DNA of 64,000 nt from Candidatus Flexicrinis affinis (GCA_016716525.1 JADJWE010000001.1:806001-870000), one strand, 5' to 3'; counted from the stretch's first letter, positions 1 to 9,180 are shown. The notes: generated by a model not told the origin, from the sequence alone. Program-made: numbers and translations.

Positions 1-1474
1 AGAGGTGGAACGCTGCCTCGTCTACATCCCATGATCCGCGTGCGGCCCACTCGCCATAGTCGGTCGGTGTAACGCGCCAGACGCCGTCAAGCCCAGCCCG
101 CAGCGTCATCGCACTTTCGTCCTCGTACTCGAACGTAACGGCGCCTTCGTTGGTGCTCATGAACGAAAGGCCGTAGCCGACCAGCGCGCACGGACGTGCG
201 ACGCTAACTGTGTGTTTGGCGGGCCAGAAGCTGGTGTGTATCGGTCTCAGCAGATGAAACGACATGCCACTGACATCGAACGCGATGTCCGGCAGCGGCG
301 CGCGCGGTGCTGCTGACGGCATCGCTGCCCGCTCAACCGCGGCGCGCAGGGATGCGTGCACGGCATCGTCTGCCGGTAGTTCCGTGTCTGACACTGCGGC
401 TGCTAGGATTCTGCCCTCGATGAGTTCGTACGGAATCGACTCGTAGACCTGTTCTGACGTACTCCCGTAGCTGGTGACGACAACTACCATATCGATTGCG
501 GGCGCAACGGCGATGAACTGCCCACCCAGTCCAACCGCTGCATATAGAGAGGGTTTGAACAGCCACCAGTGATAGCCGTACCCGGTACGGTTCTCTGCAT
601 CGTAGAAAGGACACCTGCTCGGATCGGCACACCGTACGAAGTCGACCCAGGCTTGCGACACGAGTCGCTGGCCGTTCCACACGCCGCCATTGAGATACAA
701 AGCGCCAATGTGTGCCATATCGTGAGGAGTGAGATGAAGCCCGAACGACCCAAGCGGCATGCCGACGTCATCCGTCCACCACGTGTAGTTCGTGATCTCC
801 AGCGGTTCAAATAGAACCTCGTCGGCGAACTGCCACAGCGGCTTGTCGATTGAGTTCTGAATCGCGCCGAGCAAAAGGCACGAGTTGAGGTCGCAGTACT
901 CGAACCGTCGATAGGGCGGATAGGTCGGCCGGCTCTCGGCGAACAGCAGGTCGGCGACAAACGCAGTGGCATCGCCGGAGTCCATCGCAGCACACTCGTT
1001 CCGGAATGTCGAACTGCACGAGATCCCGCTGCTCATCGCGAGGAAGTCGGCGACCGTGGCGGACCGCGCAGCGAGGTTGACTTCATCCGGCGCGAACTGT
1101 GGAAACAGCTCGATGATCGGCTGGTCGACCGAGTCAATCAACCCACGGTCGATTGCGATCCCGACGAGCGTAGCAGTCACGCTCTTTGTTGCCGACCACA
1201 GTTGATGCGGTCGGTCGGGCGTGTAGGGGTAATAGTAGACATCGAGCACGATGTGTCCGTGACGGACTACCGTAAGGCTATCGAGCGGAAGCTCGGCATC
1301 GTCGATGAACTGGAGCGCGTCCAGGAGCAGGGCCGAGTCCATGCCCTGCTGCTCAGGTGGTGAGACGGGCCACCCTGCAGAAGGGCGTGATAACTCGTCA
1401 TCGGCCAGTGTCGGCGGGGTAACAGCCAAGGCGAATACGAGGCCGACTGTTATGAGTAGGGAACACGTTCTCAT
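1..1474 (-). CDS. Serine hydrolase, beta-lactamase class C fold, copy A (C-terminus off the window)
   Basis: The frame is open from the ATG at 1474 to the window edge (491 codons), so the C-terminus is missing. A Sec-type signal peptide covers about residues 1-25. The class C beta-lactamase/esterase signature is present: S94-A-T-K97 (SxxK) and a second motif Y193-C-D195, a YxD variant of the usual YxN. The family includes penicillin-binding esterases and D-aminopeptidases; substrate cannot be told from sequence. The Shine-Dalgarno GGAGGGA lies 7 nt before the ATG. It is a tandem paralogue of the next gene (1593-3224), with homology running from the signal peptide to the last visible residues, so by comparison about 50 residues are missing. 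The product is predicted to be secreted. Confidence 0.85.
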   Translation of the reverse strand, partial: MRTCSLLITVGLVFALAVTPPTLADDELSRPSAGWPVSPPEQQGMDSALLLDALQFIDDAELPLDSLTVVRHGHIVLDVYYYPYTPDRPHQLWSATKSVTATLVGIAIDRGLIDSVDQPIIELFPQFAPDEVNLAARSATVADFLAMSSGISCSSTFRNECAAMDSGDATAFVADLLFAESRPTYPPYRRFEYCDLNSCLLLGAIQNSIDKPLWQFADEVLFEPLEITNYTWWTDDVGMPLGSFGLHLTPHDMAHIGALYLNGGVWNGQRLVSQAWVDFVRCADPSRCPFYDAENRTGYGYHWWLFKPSLYAAVGLGGQFIAVAPAIDMVVVVTSYGSTSEQVYESIPYELIEGRILAAAVSDTELPADDAVHASLRAAVERAAMPSAAPRAPLPDIAFDVSGMSFHLLRPIHTSFWPAKHTVSVARPCALVGYGLSFMSTNEGAVTFEYEDESAMTLRAGLDGVWRVTPTDYGEWAARGSWDVDEAAFHL

Positions 1475-1500
1475 TTCGGTTCCCTCCTAGAGTGCAACGG

Positions 1501-1538
1501 ATGGGGCGGCGAACTGCGGGTATCGACTGCCGCCCCAT
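1501..1538 (-). repeat. Perfect 10-bp inverted repeat between the two serine hydrolase genes
   Basis: ATGGGGCGGC at 1501-1510 pairs with GCCGCCCCAT at 1529-1538 around an 18-nt loop. It sits after the stop of copy B and before the Shine-Dalgarno of copy A. No U-tract follows on the minus strand, so it could be a weak terminator, a leader hairpin or an operator. Confidence 0.45.
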
Positions 1539-1592
1539 ACTCTTCAACTTTGAATGAATCTGATCGTATCCAGTCGTCAATCGGAACTGCCG

Positions 1593-3224
1593 TCATTCAC
1601 GCATCGACGCCTGAACCTGTTGCGTCGTTAGCGTTGCAGCGTGTACCCAGCCAACGAATGCGCGCTCGCCGTCGAAACGCATGTTGAAGAGCTGTCGATC
1701 ATCGTTGCCAACAGTCCTCAGTTCAAATCGGAAGCTAACAGGCCCCTCATACCAGGCGCCCCGTGCAGCCTTCATACCAAACTCGGTCTCAACTGTTCTC
1801 CACACGCCATCGAGTCCGATAGGTATAGACATCTCCGAGCCGTCCGCGTAGGTGAGGGTCAGAACCGCTGTGTCCTCCTCGTCAAACGTGATGCTGAACG
1901 AGGCGATGTCGAGCGGTTGCCCCGAATACAAGTCGCGCTCGGCTAGCCAGAAGTGTGCATGCAGCGGGCGCTTGAAGTCGTACATGTGGCCGCTGATTGC
2001 ACTCGCGATTTCGGGCAAGGGGGCTGGTGCGCCAGGCACCGGATTTGCCAAGATAGCCACTTCGGCGCTGAGCGCGCCATAGGCTTCATCGTCGACCGGC
2101 AGCGCCTCATCCGATGCAACTGAACCGAGGATGCGGTCTAGAAACACGCCGTATGCAATCTTCTGCTGTGCGGGATCCCAATCAATTCCGGGGCTGGTGA
2201 TAACCCCGACGATATCCCTGTCTGGATTTACCAAGAGCATCTGACCCGTTAGATCCCACGACACGTATGTGCCAAAGTCGACCAAGAACCAATGGTGACC
2301 GAACCCCACATGGATGGGGTAGGATACATTGGCCGCTCCCATTGGCTGCTCAAAAAGACAGCTTTCAGGATCGACGCATGTGACAAAATCGATCCACGAT
2401 TCTGAGACGACATCATTGTCCTCCCACTGTCCGCGGTGGAGATACAGGTAGCCCAGCTTAGCCATGTCGTACGGCGTGAGCCAGAGTCCTGCGGCGCCGA
2501 ATGGGACATCCCGTTTGTCAGCCATCCATGTGTAATCTTGAATTCCGATTGAGGCAAACAGCTGGTTCTCTGCGAACTGCGGGACTGCATCAACAGTAAC
2601 GTCCGATAGCACGCCCATCAGCAGGTCGGAATCGAAGGTGCAGCCGTTGTCAAAGACCTGTCCGTTCTCCAGATTCCGGCGGCCCTGAGCAGCGATCAGT
2701 TCAAACCTTGCCACCGCTGGATAGTCCGACGCTAGCGCATCGGGCTCGATGTTCAGCCAATCGCAGTAGAATCCACTACTCCACGCCAGCAACTCGCCAA
2801 CCGTCACACCTACTGCCGGATTCAGCTCCAAAGGAAGAGCAGCGTTGGGGAGCAGCTCGCGTATCGGCTGATCGAGACTCGTGATCAGACCTTGGTCCAT
2901 CGCGATGCCAAGTAGTGTGGCAGTGAATCCTCTTGTAGCACTTGCGAAATGATGCTTCATGTCCGCGGTGTACGGATAGTAGTAGGCGTCGAGCACCACA
3001 TAGCCGTTGCGGATGACGGTGAGGCTGTCGATCGGCAGCGCTTCGTCTTCGATGTATTGCAGGGCCTCGAGCAGTTTGGCCGAGTCCATGCCTTGTTCTT
3101 CGGGGGTGGAAGTGCGCCACTCCGCACCCGGGAAATACGTGTCGTCTTGTGCGGTGGCTGGCAGTGCCAGTGACAGCATCGCCACCACACCCAATAGAAC
3201 TGCCCAGCGGATACACGTTTTCAT
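1593..3224 (-). CDS. Serine hydrolase-like protein, beta-lactamase fold, copy B (probable pseudoenzyme)
   Basis: A complete 543-residue secreted paralogue of the gene at 1-1474, with a signal peptide at about residues 1-26. The position of the catalytic SxxK reads S95-A-T-R98: the general-base lysine is arginine (codon AGA). The second-motif tyrosine is also absent; residues 191-200 read FDNGCTFDSD where copy A has YCD. Both key residues of the family are therefore lost while the fold and length remain, which suggests a binding or regulatory role rather than hydrolysis (inference). The start is supported by AGGAGGGA 7 nt upstream; that leader is nearly identical to copy A's, as expected after tandem duplication. 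A terminator-like hairpin lies just upstream. Confidence 0.88.
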   Translation of the reverse strand: MKTCIRWAVLLGVVAMLSLALPATAQDDTYFPGAEWRTSTPEEQGMDSAKLLEALQYIEDEALPIDSLTVIRNGYVVLDAYYYPYTADMKHHFASATRGFTATLLGIAMDQGLITSLDQPIRELLPNAALPLELNPAVGVTVGELLAWSSGFYCDWLNIEPDALASDYPAVARFELIAAQGRRNLENGQVFDNGCTFDSDLLMGVLSDVTVDAVPQFAENQLFASIGIQDYTWMADKRDVPFGAAGLWLTPYDMAKLGYLYLHRGQWEDNDVVSESWIDFVTCVDPESCLFEQPMGAANVSYPIHVGFGHHWFLVDFGTYVSWDLTGQMLLVNPDRDIVGVITSPGIDWDPAQQKIAYGVFLDRILGSVASDEALPVDDEAYGALSAEVAILANPVPGAPAPLPEIASAISGHMYDFKRPLHAHFWLAERDLYSGQPLDIASFSITFDEEDTAVLTLTYADGSEMSIPIGLDGVWRTVETEFGMKAARGAWYEGPVSFRFELRTVGNDDRQLFNMRFDGERAFVGWVHAATLTTQQVQASMRE

Positions 3225-3240
3225 GGCGGTTCCCTCCTGA

Positions 3241-3278
3241 AAACGAAAAAGACGTTACGCGCTGTGGCAGGTAACGTC
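3241..3278 (-). terminator. Terminator-like hairpin with U-tract in front of serine hydrolase copy B
   Basis: Read on the minus strand, GACGTTAC (3278-3271) and GTAACGTC (3258-3251) form a perfect 8-bp stem around a 12-nt loop, followed by TTTTTCGTTT. It lies only about 17 nt before the start codon of copy B. It may end transcripts of the membrane-protein gene upstream, or act as an attenuator in the copy B leader; a TTGACA element sits at 3302-3297 but no matching -10 is obvious. Confidence 0.6.
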
Positions 3279-3473
3279 GGTATTCTGATGGTTATGTGTC
3301 AACAGCGCGGGGCAACCGGGCTAAGAGCGATTTGGCGCTCTACACTGACTTTATTACAGATCGTCTTACGCGTCTTGAGTCCAACACGACCAACACAGTG
3401 ATGCGCGGAGGAAACCGCTCTCCGACGGGTAGCGGCTGAATGCGGCAGACTGTGACGAACCAGAGTGGGTCGA

Positions 3474-4313
3474 TTAGGCCCGACGGCGATCGAATCTGAA
3501 GATTAGGATTGTCAACATTGCCGTGAGTCCGACAAACGAACCGACCATCAGCCACGCCCCGACGCTCGACCAATCGAAGTCGCTGTTGGAAAGGATGGCC
3601 GCGATCACGATCAGGACGAGCGAGCCGACCTGCGCCTGTAGGAGGATTCGCGCCGAACTCCACCTGCCGTCGCGCGCGATTCCGATCCCGACGACACCGG
3701 GCAGGACGAACAGCGCTGACATGACACGTGCAGTCAGCGGCGTCAGTGTCCACGGCCAAGACGGAATGAGGGTTGCAGGCGAGAGCATGAGCACGATGCT
3801 CACTACAGACAGAACCACGCCGATACTGCCAAACGCGAAGCGCACCGAGTTTGACAAATCGGGTTTCGGTACAGGCGCGCCGGCGCGCGCCACGGTGCGG
3901 TTCCAGTACCAGACGCCGACAAGAATTGGCGGAAGGCCGAGGTACAAGATGGCCCACAAAATGAACGCGATGTGCCCGGGCGTGAACCGATCCCAATGGA
4001 GCACGGTCGCGATGCCAAGGTAGGTCGCAAACGAAGTCACAGCCGGAAGCCCTAATGCCACGGTGTGCCATTGGCTTGCCCGAGCTACGCGGGCGAAGTA
4101 GTACACGCCGCCGAGGTACGCGGCCCCGAGCATCATTGCGGTCATGTGCGGGCGGACCGGCCACGCGAAGTGCTCGCCGCTGCTATCGGGGAACAGATAG
4201 AGGACCAGCCACGCGACGAACAGAAACGGGATGATAATGATGGCTAGAACACGCGTGACGGGCAAAACCCGATCCAAGCTCGGGTACCGGACGTTGCTGG
4301 TGTGGGCTGTCAT
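3474..4313 (-). CDS. Uncharacterised multi-pass membrane protein
   Basis: 279 residues, with about seven hydrophobic helices separated by short loops (for example near residues 20-41, 58-75, 85-105, 115-135, 165-185 and 195-260) and a positively charged C-terminal tail FDRRR. No family motif was recognised. The ATG at 4313 was chosen because GAGG precedes it by about 6 nt; an in-frame TTG at 4325 is the alternative. It is followed on the same strand by the hairpin at 3241-3278, so it is probably transcribed separately from the serine hydrolases. The function is unknown. Confidence 0.7.
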   Translation of the reverse strand: MTAHTSNVRYPSLDRVLPVTRVLAIIIIPFLFVAWLVLYLFPDSSGEHFAWPVRPHMTAMMLGAAYLGGVYYFARVARASQWHTVALGLPAVTSFATYLGIATVLHWDRFTPGHIAFILWAILYLGLPPILVGVWYWNRTVARAGAPVPKPDLSNSVRFAFGSIGVVLSVVSIVLMLSPATLIPSWPWTLTPLTARVMSALFVLPGVVGIGIARDGRWSSARILLQAQVGSLVLIVIAAILSNSDFDWSSVGAWLMVGSFVGLTAMLTILIFRFDRRRA

Positions 4314-4485
4314 GTCGTGCCTCAACAGGTGAAGGTTTAGCGCGCGGTTTGTCGTGCTGTCTCAGCGGGTGCTGCAAACATGCGGATACATTATCGCTGT
4401 TGCGCGATTCACGCACTATGGATTCACACCGGGCAAGACGGACAGACTGCACTCGACCCGTCCGAGCGGAGCACGGCGACCTACG

Positions 4486-4494
4486 TGTTATGAT
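4486..4494 (+). promoter_or_regulatory. Extended -10 promoter element upstream of the phosphofructokinase gene
   Basis: TGTTATGAT matches an extended -10 (TGn followed by TATGAT). No good -35 hexamer lies 17 nt upstream, as is common for extended -10 promoters. Transcription from here would give a leader of about 110 nt to the chosen start at 4614. Confidence 0.4.
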
Positions 4495-4613
4495 CTGTAC
4501 CGGTAGCCGAGCTGACCGGAATGGCGCCGCGAACGAGCTCCATAACCGCGAACGTTTCTTCGCACGGGCTCGACGGTACGACAATGCCGGCACGCAGCGA
4601 ATCGAGAGTGAAC

Positions 4614-5717
4614 ATGACGCAGTACATTGGGATCTTGACGGCGGGGGGCGACAGTCCGGGCTTGAATGCGGCTATTCGCGGCGTGGGCAAGACAGGGCAG
4701 AACGTCTACGGCATGCAGATTATCGGCTTTCGCGACGGCTTCCGCGGCCTCATGGAGAACCGGACCGTCACGTTGAACAGCTCGGCACTCTCGGGAATCC
4801 TGACCATCGGCGGCACAATTCTGGGGACAAGCCGCGACAAGCCGCAGAAGATGCCAATCGGCAACAAGACGATGGACATGACCGACGTGATGGTAGAGAC
4901 CTACCACAACCACCATCTGGACGTGCTCGTCTGCTTGGGCGGTGGCGGCACGGCGAAAAACGCATATCACCTCATGCAGCACGGCCTCAACGTCATCACG
5001 CTGCCCAAGACGATCGACAACGATGTGGCGATGACCGATGTCACATTCGGCTTCGATACCGCACTCACGATTGCCACCGAGGCGATCGACCGCCTGCACA
5101 GCACCGCTCACAGCCACCATCGCATCATCGTCGTGGAGGTGATGGGGCATAACACGGGCTGGCTGGCGCTCGGCGCCGGGATCGCCGGTGGTGCGGATGT
5201 GATCCTGATCCCCGAGATTCCTTACAACGTCGAAAAGGTCGCTAGTTCGATCCGGCAGCGTGTTCGGGACGGCAAAGCGTTCAGCATCGTGGCCGTGTCA
5301 GAGGGTGCGGTCCCTGATGACCTGAGTATGCGGATCGAAGAAGTTGCCAAGAATGGCAAGGATAAGAAGAAGAAAAAGGCAGCGCTGGCCGAGCTTGAAG
5401 CCGAGCGCATGAACAGCACCCAGCGTCTGACACAGCAGCTTGAGCAGCTTACCGGGCTGGAGTCCCGCGTGACGATCCTCGGTCACGTGCAGCGCGGTGG
5501 CATTCCGTCGGCGGCGGATCGTCTGCTGGCGACGCGGTTGGGGGCGGCGTGTGCCCGTTACATCCACGAGGGACTGTTCGGAGTGATGGTCGCCGCCCGG
5601 GGTGATTCGACCGAGCCGGTTCCGCTGGAGCAGGTGGTCGGCAAACGCAAGATCGTCCCGCTGGATCATCCGTGGGTCGAAACGGCGCGCAGTCTCGGCG
5701 TCAGCCTCGGGGATTAG
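4614..5717 (+). CDS. 6-phosphofructokinase (phosphoryl donor uncertain)
   Basis: A 367-residue PfkA-family enzyme phosphorylating fructose 6-phosphate in glycolysis. Visible motifs: GGDSPGLNAAIRG (residues 11-23), GGGGT (109-113), PKTIDND (131-137, with the catalytic aspartate D135), VEVMGHNTGW, and LGHVQRGGIPSAADR near the C-terminus. At the donor-discriminating positions it has Gly where E. coli has Gly104 and Lys132 where E. coli has Gly124; the Asp103 equivalent is Gly111. This mixed signature fits neither the classic ATP- nor the classic PPi-dependent pattern. A lysine-rich insertion (KDKKKKKA) follows the middle of the protein. Start chosen at 4614 because family homology begins immediately after it; the in-frame codon at 4584 is the main alternative. 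Confidence 0.88.
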   Translation: MTQYIGILTAGGDSPGLNAAIRGVGKTGQNVYGMQIIGFRDGFRGLMENRTVTLNSSALSGILTIGGTILGTSRDKPQKMPIGNKTMDMTDVMVETYHNHHLDVLVCLGGGGTAKNAYHLMQHGLNVITLPKTIDNDVAMTDVTFGFDTALTIATEAIDRLHSTAHSHHRIIVVEVMGHNTGWLALGAGIAGGADVILIPEIPYNVEKVASSIRQRVRDGKAFSIVAVSEGAVPDDLSMRIEEVAKNGKDKKKKKAALAELEAERMNSTQRLTQQLEQLTGLESRVTILGHVQRGGIPSAADRLLATRLGAACARYIHEGLFGVMVAARGDSTEPVPLEQVVGKRKIVPLDHPWVETARSLGVSLGD

Positions 5718-5735
5718 GAGAGCACGACAGCCGCG

Positions 5736-6713
5736 TCAATGGTCCTGAAGCCACTGCAGCGCAGGGGCCATCAACTGCGATCCAAGGGTGTTGACCTCGT
5801 CGGTATCGTAGTTGCGATAGTAGCACTCGACTTTCATCACGAGTGCGAGATGCAGTGTGTACAGGTGACAGCGCACGTCTTCGTCGCGGGTGAATGTCGT
5901 CTTTCCGTATGCCTTCAGGGTTTCGGTCATGCCGCCGAACGCCAGCGCACGGAACTGCGCTTCCATCAGCGGGTCGCCCCAGAGCGCGCGCTCGAAATCG
6001 ACGATGCCGGTCACTCGGCCGTCCCTGACGAAGAGGTTCAGGTTCCAAGCGTCCCAGTGAACCAACTGCGGCACGACGACCTCATCGAGTGATGCAGCGT
6101 GTCTGAGAACGGTCGAACGGATCGCTTCGACGGGAAATCCCAAATCGGCGGATTTCCGCTGACCATCGCCCAGCACCGAATTGACGATTTTGATGAACGC
6201 CTCGCGCCATGTCGTGCCGCGCAGATCAGGGTTGCCGTCGTATCCGAAGGTGGCCCCAGTGAAGCCGTTGATCGCGCGGACGATCACGCCGATCTGATGG
6301 TCGACCTCCACTCGAACGGATTCGGCAAGCGCGCTGTAGACGTGTTCCAGATTGTCCCCGGCGACTTTCTCCATGAAGAAGTAGTCCGAGTCGCATGTGT
6401 CACGCGCGGTGTCAAACGAATAGATGTGCGGCACGGGGATGGCCGGGTTCTGGGCCACCAATCGCATCGTTTCGACCTCGGTCGTCATGATGTTCTTCTC
6501 GTAGGTCAGGACATCGGCGCCGACCGGCGGCGCGATCTTGAGGATGACGCTCCTGCCGTCGGAAAGCCTGACGTCATACGCGGCGTTGAACCACCCCCCT
6601 TTGAGTTCGGTCACCGACTCGGGCGCCGCGTCGAGCGTAAGGCCGTCGAAAGCCCGCTCGACCATCCGGGCGATCTGTTCGCGAGTCTTCTTGTTCTTCG
6701 TCTTGCTTTCCAT
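5736..6713 (-). CDS. Aminoglycoside phosphotransferase (APH)-family kinase
   Basis: A 325-residue small-molecule kinase of the APH/choline kinase fold. Visible residues: nucleotide-binding lysine K59 in VILKIA, the Brenner loop HWDAWNLNLF (HxDxxxxN), and IVDFERALWGDP, in which the metal-binding aspartate is followed by FE as usual for APH enzymes. The acceptor could be an antibiotic, a sugar, an amino alcohol or a protein; nothing here decides it. It lies 54 nt downstream of the ComM-like gene on the same strand and is probably co-transcribed. It converges with the phosphofructokinase gene, with an 18-nt gap. Confidence 0.82.
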   Translation of the reverse strand: MESKTKNKKTREQIARMVERAFDGLTLDAAPESVTELKGGWFNAAYDVRLSDGRSVILKIAPPVGADVLTYEKNIMTTEVETMRLVAQNPAIPVPHIYSFDTARDTCDSDYFFMEKVAGDNLEHVYSALAESVRVEVDHQIGVIVRAINGFTGATFGYDGNPDLRGTTWREAFIKIVNSVLGDGQRKSADLGFPVEAIRSTVLRHAASLDEVVVPQLVHWDAWNLNLFVRDGRVTGIVDFERALWGDPLMEAQFRALAFGGMTETLKAYGKTTFTRDEDVRCHLYTLHLALVMKVECYYRNYDTDEVNTLGSQLMAPALQWLQDH

Positions 6714-6767
6714 CGTCGCAATCTTTGTGTGCGTTTGCTTCTCGTCATGCTGTGAAGCGTGAGTGGA

Positions 6768-8303
6768 TTAGCCCGTCAGCGCCTTTGGACGGTACTGCAC
6801 GGCTTCGGCGACGTGCGCCATCTCGATCGTATCGCAGTCGGCGAGGTCGGCGATCGTCCGCGACAGCTTCAGCACGCGGTGATAGGCGCGGGCACTCAAT
6901 TGCATGCGCTTGACCGACAGGTCGAGCAAGGCTTGAGCTTCTTTGGTCAGCGGGCAGAACTCGGCGATCTCGCTCACCGTCATGTCGCTGTTGGTTTGCA
7001 GCTTGGGATGATCCGCGAACCGCTGCGATTGACGCTGACGGGCGCGGGATACGCGCTCTCGAATCCGGCTGGACGGCTCGGCCCGGTCGCTGCCCATCAT
7101 CTTCTCGTGCTCGACCCGTGGCACAGTGATGTGAATGTCGATGCGATCCATAAGCGGGCCGGACAGCTTCGATTGATAGCGCTGCACCATGTTGGGCGAG
7201 CACGTGCAGGGCCGGAGCGTATCGCCGAAATACCCGCACGGGCATGGGTTGCGCGCGCCGATCAAGATGAAGTTGGCGGGCAGTGTGATGCTGTTGCGTG
7301 CCCGGCTGATCGTCACGACCCGGTCCTCGACCGGCTGACGCAGGACTTCCAGCGTAGGCTGCGGCAGCTCCGGCAGCTCGTCAAGGAACAGCACGCCCCG
7401 GTGGCTCAGCGTGATTTCACCGGGCTTAGGCGGATTACCGCCACCGATCAGCCCCGCCTGGCTGATGGTGTGGTGCGGCGCGCGAAACGGGCGCTGCCGG
7501 ATCAAGGGCTGATCGGCCGAGAGCAGATCGACCACCGAATAGATACGCGAGACGTCCAGCGCTTCTTCGATGTCGAGCGCCGGCAGGATTCCCGGTACGG
7601 CGCGTGCCAGCAGTGTTTTTCCGACACCGGGCGAGCCGGTCATCAGTAAGTTGTGGCTGCCAGCAGCCGCGATTTCTAGCGCGCGCTTGACCTGTTCCTG
7701 CCCCTTGATGTCGGCGAAATCCACGATGCCGTCCGGTACGCTGTCGTCATCGCTGAATGGTGTCGGGGGTGTCGCCTCAAGCAAGTGCATGCCGTACATG
7801 TGCTCGACCAGCACCGCCAATGACGGCACGGCATAGACCGTCAGACCCTCGACCAATGCGGCCTGCGGGGCGTCTTCCGGTGCGCAATAGATCGTCGTGA
7901 TGCCGTTCTGCACGGCGGTGTATGCCATCGGCAGCACGCCTTTGACGTGCCGCACGCTGCCGTCGAGAGAGAGTTCGCCAATGAACATCGCATCGCGCGT
8001 GGGTCCGGCAGGCATCTGATCGGTGGAGACCAGCACCCCGACCGCGATGGCGAGATCGTACACCGGGCCCTGCTTCGGCAGGTCGGCCGGTGAGAGGTTG
8101 ACGACGAATACTTTGGGAGGGAATTGCAGACCGCTGTTCTTGATCGCGGCGCGAACCCGTTCGCGACTCTCGCGCACGCCGGCGTCGGGCAAGCCGACAA
8201 TCGTGAACATTGGAATACTGCCGCGCGGGTTGAAGTCGGTCTCGACCTCGACGATATGCCCGTCAAGACCTTCCAGCGCACACGCCTTTACCACAGACAG
8301 CAT
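6768..8303 (-). CDS. comM: YifB/ComM-type Mg-chelatase-like AAA+ ATPase
   Basis: 511 residues. An N-terminal Lon-protease-like S5 domain (about 1-170) is followed by an AAA+ Mg-chelatase module with Walker A GSPGVGKT, Walker B GVLFLDELPEL, and the cysteine-rich GARNPCPCGYFGD characteristic of this family, then a C-terminal lid. ComM is a hexameric helicase promoting branch migration during natural transformation, but the family is also widespread in bacteria not known to be competent. The start at 8303 (MLSVVKA) matches the usual N-terminus; longer in-frame reading upstream has no family resemblance. Confidence 0.9.
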   Translation of the reverse strand: MLSVVKACALEGLDGHIVEVETDFNPRGSIPMFTIVGLPDAGVRESRERVRAAIKNSGLQFPPKVFVVNLSPADLPKQGPVYDLAIAVGVLVSTDQMPAGPTRDAMFIGELSLDGSVRHVKGVLPMAYTAVQNGITTIYCAPEDAPQAALVEGLTVYAVPSLAVLVEHMYGMHLLEATPPTPFSDDDSVPDGIVDFADIKGQEQVKRALEIAAAGSHNLLMTGSPGVGKTLLARAVPGILPALDIEEALDVSRIYSVVDLLSADQPLIRQRPFRAPHHTISQAGLIGGGNPPKPGEITLSHRGVLFLDELPELPQPTLEVLRQPVEDRVVTISRARNSITLPANFILIGARNPCPCGYFGDTLRPCTCSPNMVQRYQSKLSGPLMDRIDIHITVPRVEHEKMMGSDRAEPSSRIRERVSRARQRQSQRFADHPKLQTNSDMTVSEIAEFCPLTKEAQALLDLSVKRMQLSARAYHRVLKLSRTIADLADCDTIEMAHVAEAVQYRPKALTG

Positions 8304-8417
8304 TCGAACGTCCCCACTTTGCGACACGACTCGGCGGGGCAGTATATCACGACATTGCGGTTCCAAGACTCTGAGTCGAAGCTCGTATGCCAGAAATCAG
8401 CAGTCACGTTCAGATCA

Positions 8418-8897
8418 TTACGGAGGCGGAAGCCGGACGATCTGATTGGCGCAGTGGACCACCCGCTCGGCACTCGAATAGGATGCCGCGATGTTGTCCG
8501 GCGGTTGGTAGTCGCGGCACTGCAACGCAGCCTCGCGGTTTTCGGCGATCACGGACTCGGCCCATGCGTCGCAAACCTCAGGCCACGTGTGGAGAATGCG
8601 TTCGCACCCGATCGACAAGTCCGTCCGCAACTGGCCTTCCGCATCCAGTCCGAGGGCTGACCCAATGAGGATGATCCCGACCAAGGCAAGGAACGCGGCC
8701 ACGAGCAGCCACGTCGGCACAAGCCGGCGTTCTCGCGGCGCCCGTCCGATCCGTTCGAGGGCGGTGAACGCCAACGGGTGGTCGATCTGTTGAAGGAGTG
8801 CCGCGGCCTCATTGACCCGACCGGCGCGGTAGAGCGCGTGCGCGGCCTCGAAGTCGCGCAAAATCTGCTCGTGGTGGGGTGATGGAGTGTCGACCAC
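8418..8897 (-). CDS. Small membrane-anchored protein with TPR-like N-terminus, uncharacterised
   Basis: About 159 residues from a proposed GTG start at 8897. The first 60 residues resemble one TPR-like helical hairpin (FEAAHALYRAGRVNEAAALL). One strong transmembrane helix follows (TWLLVAAFLALVGIILIG), then a C-terminal domain with three cysteines. The reading frame extends to 9005 but that extension looks non-coding. It probably forms a unit with the ComM-like gene 114 nt downstream. No function can be assigned. Confidence 0.45.
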   Translation of the reverse strand: MVDTPSPHHEQILRDFEAAHALYRAGRVNEAAALLQQIDHPLAFTALERIGRAPRERRLVPTWLLVAAFLALVGIILIGSALGLDAEGQLRTDLSIGCERILHTWPEVCDAWAESVIAENREAALQCRDYQPPDNIAASYSSAERVVHCANQIVRLPPP

Positions 8898-9180
8898 AAC
8901 GCAAGTCCATCTCAGGAGTCCAGCGAGGCAGCAGACAGTGTAACATGCCGCTATGGTCCATTGTAATTGACGCGTTGGCAACCCCGCCACAAACCCAACG
9001 CCCATCCGAATGCAAGCTCGTCGTAACGTCGACTGTGCAGCGTCACGGGGGCTTTCACCGTGGTTAGCTCGGATACCGCGAACTGACTCTGGACCTGTTC
9101 GGCCGAGCGATTATAATGATCCGACATCTCACCGCGCAGCACGCCCCGACGAACACTTGCGTAGAGGCGTCAAATTACCG
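8898..9180. other. Intergenic region upstream of the rpmJ operon promoter
   Basis: No convincing gene. The small open frames here lack Shine-Dalgarno sequences and family resemblance. A TATAAT at 9112-9117, which also reads TATAAT on the other strand at 9115-9110, could support divergent transcription towards the genes on either side, but no good -35 element accompanies it. Confidence 0.4.

Noticed and set aside
1..1474. A frameshifted pseudogene for serine hydrolase copy A
   Set aside because: The frame is continuous from 1474 to the window edge; it only appears broken because no stop is reached.
8951..9142. 63-codon minus-strand frame upstream of the rpmJ promoter
   Set aside because: No ribosome binding site, no recognisable similarity, and it overlaps likely promoter sequence.
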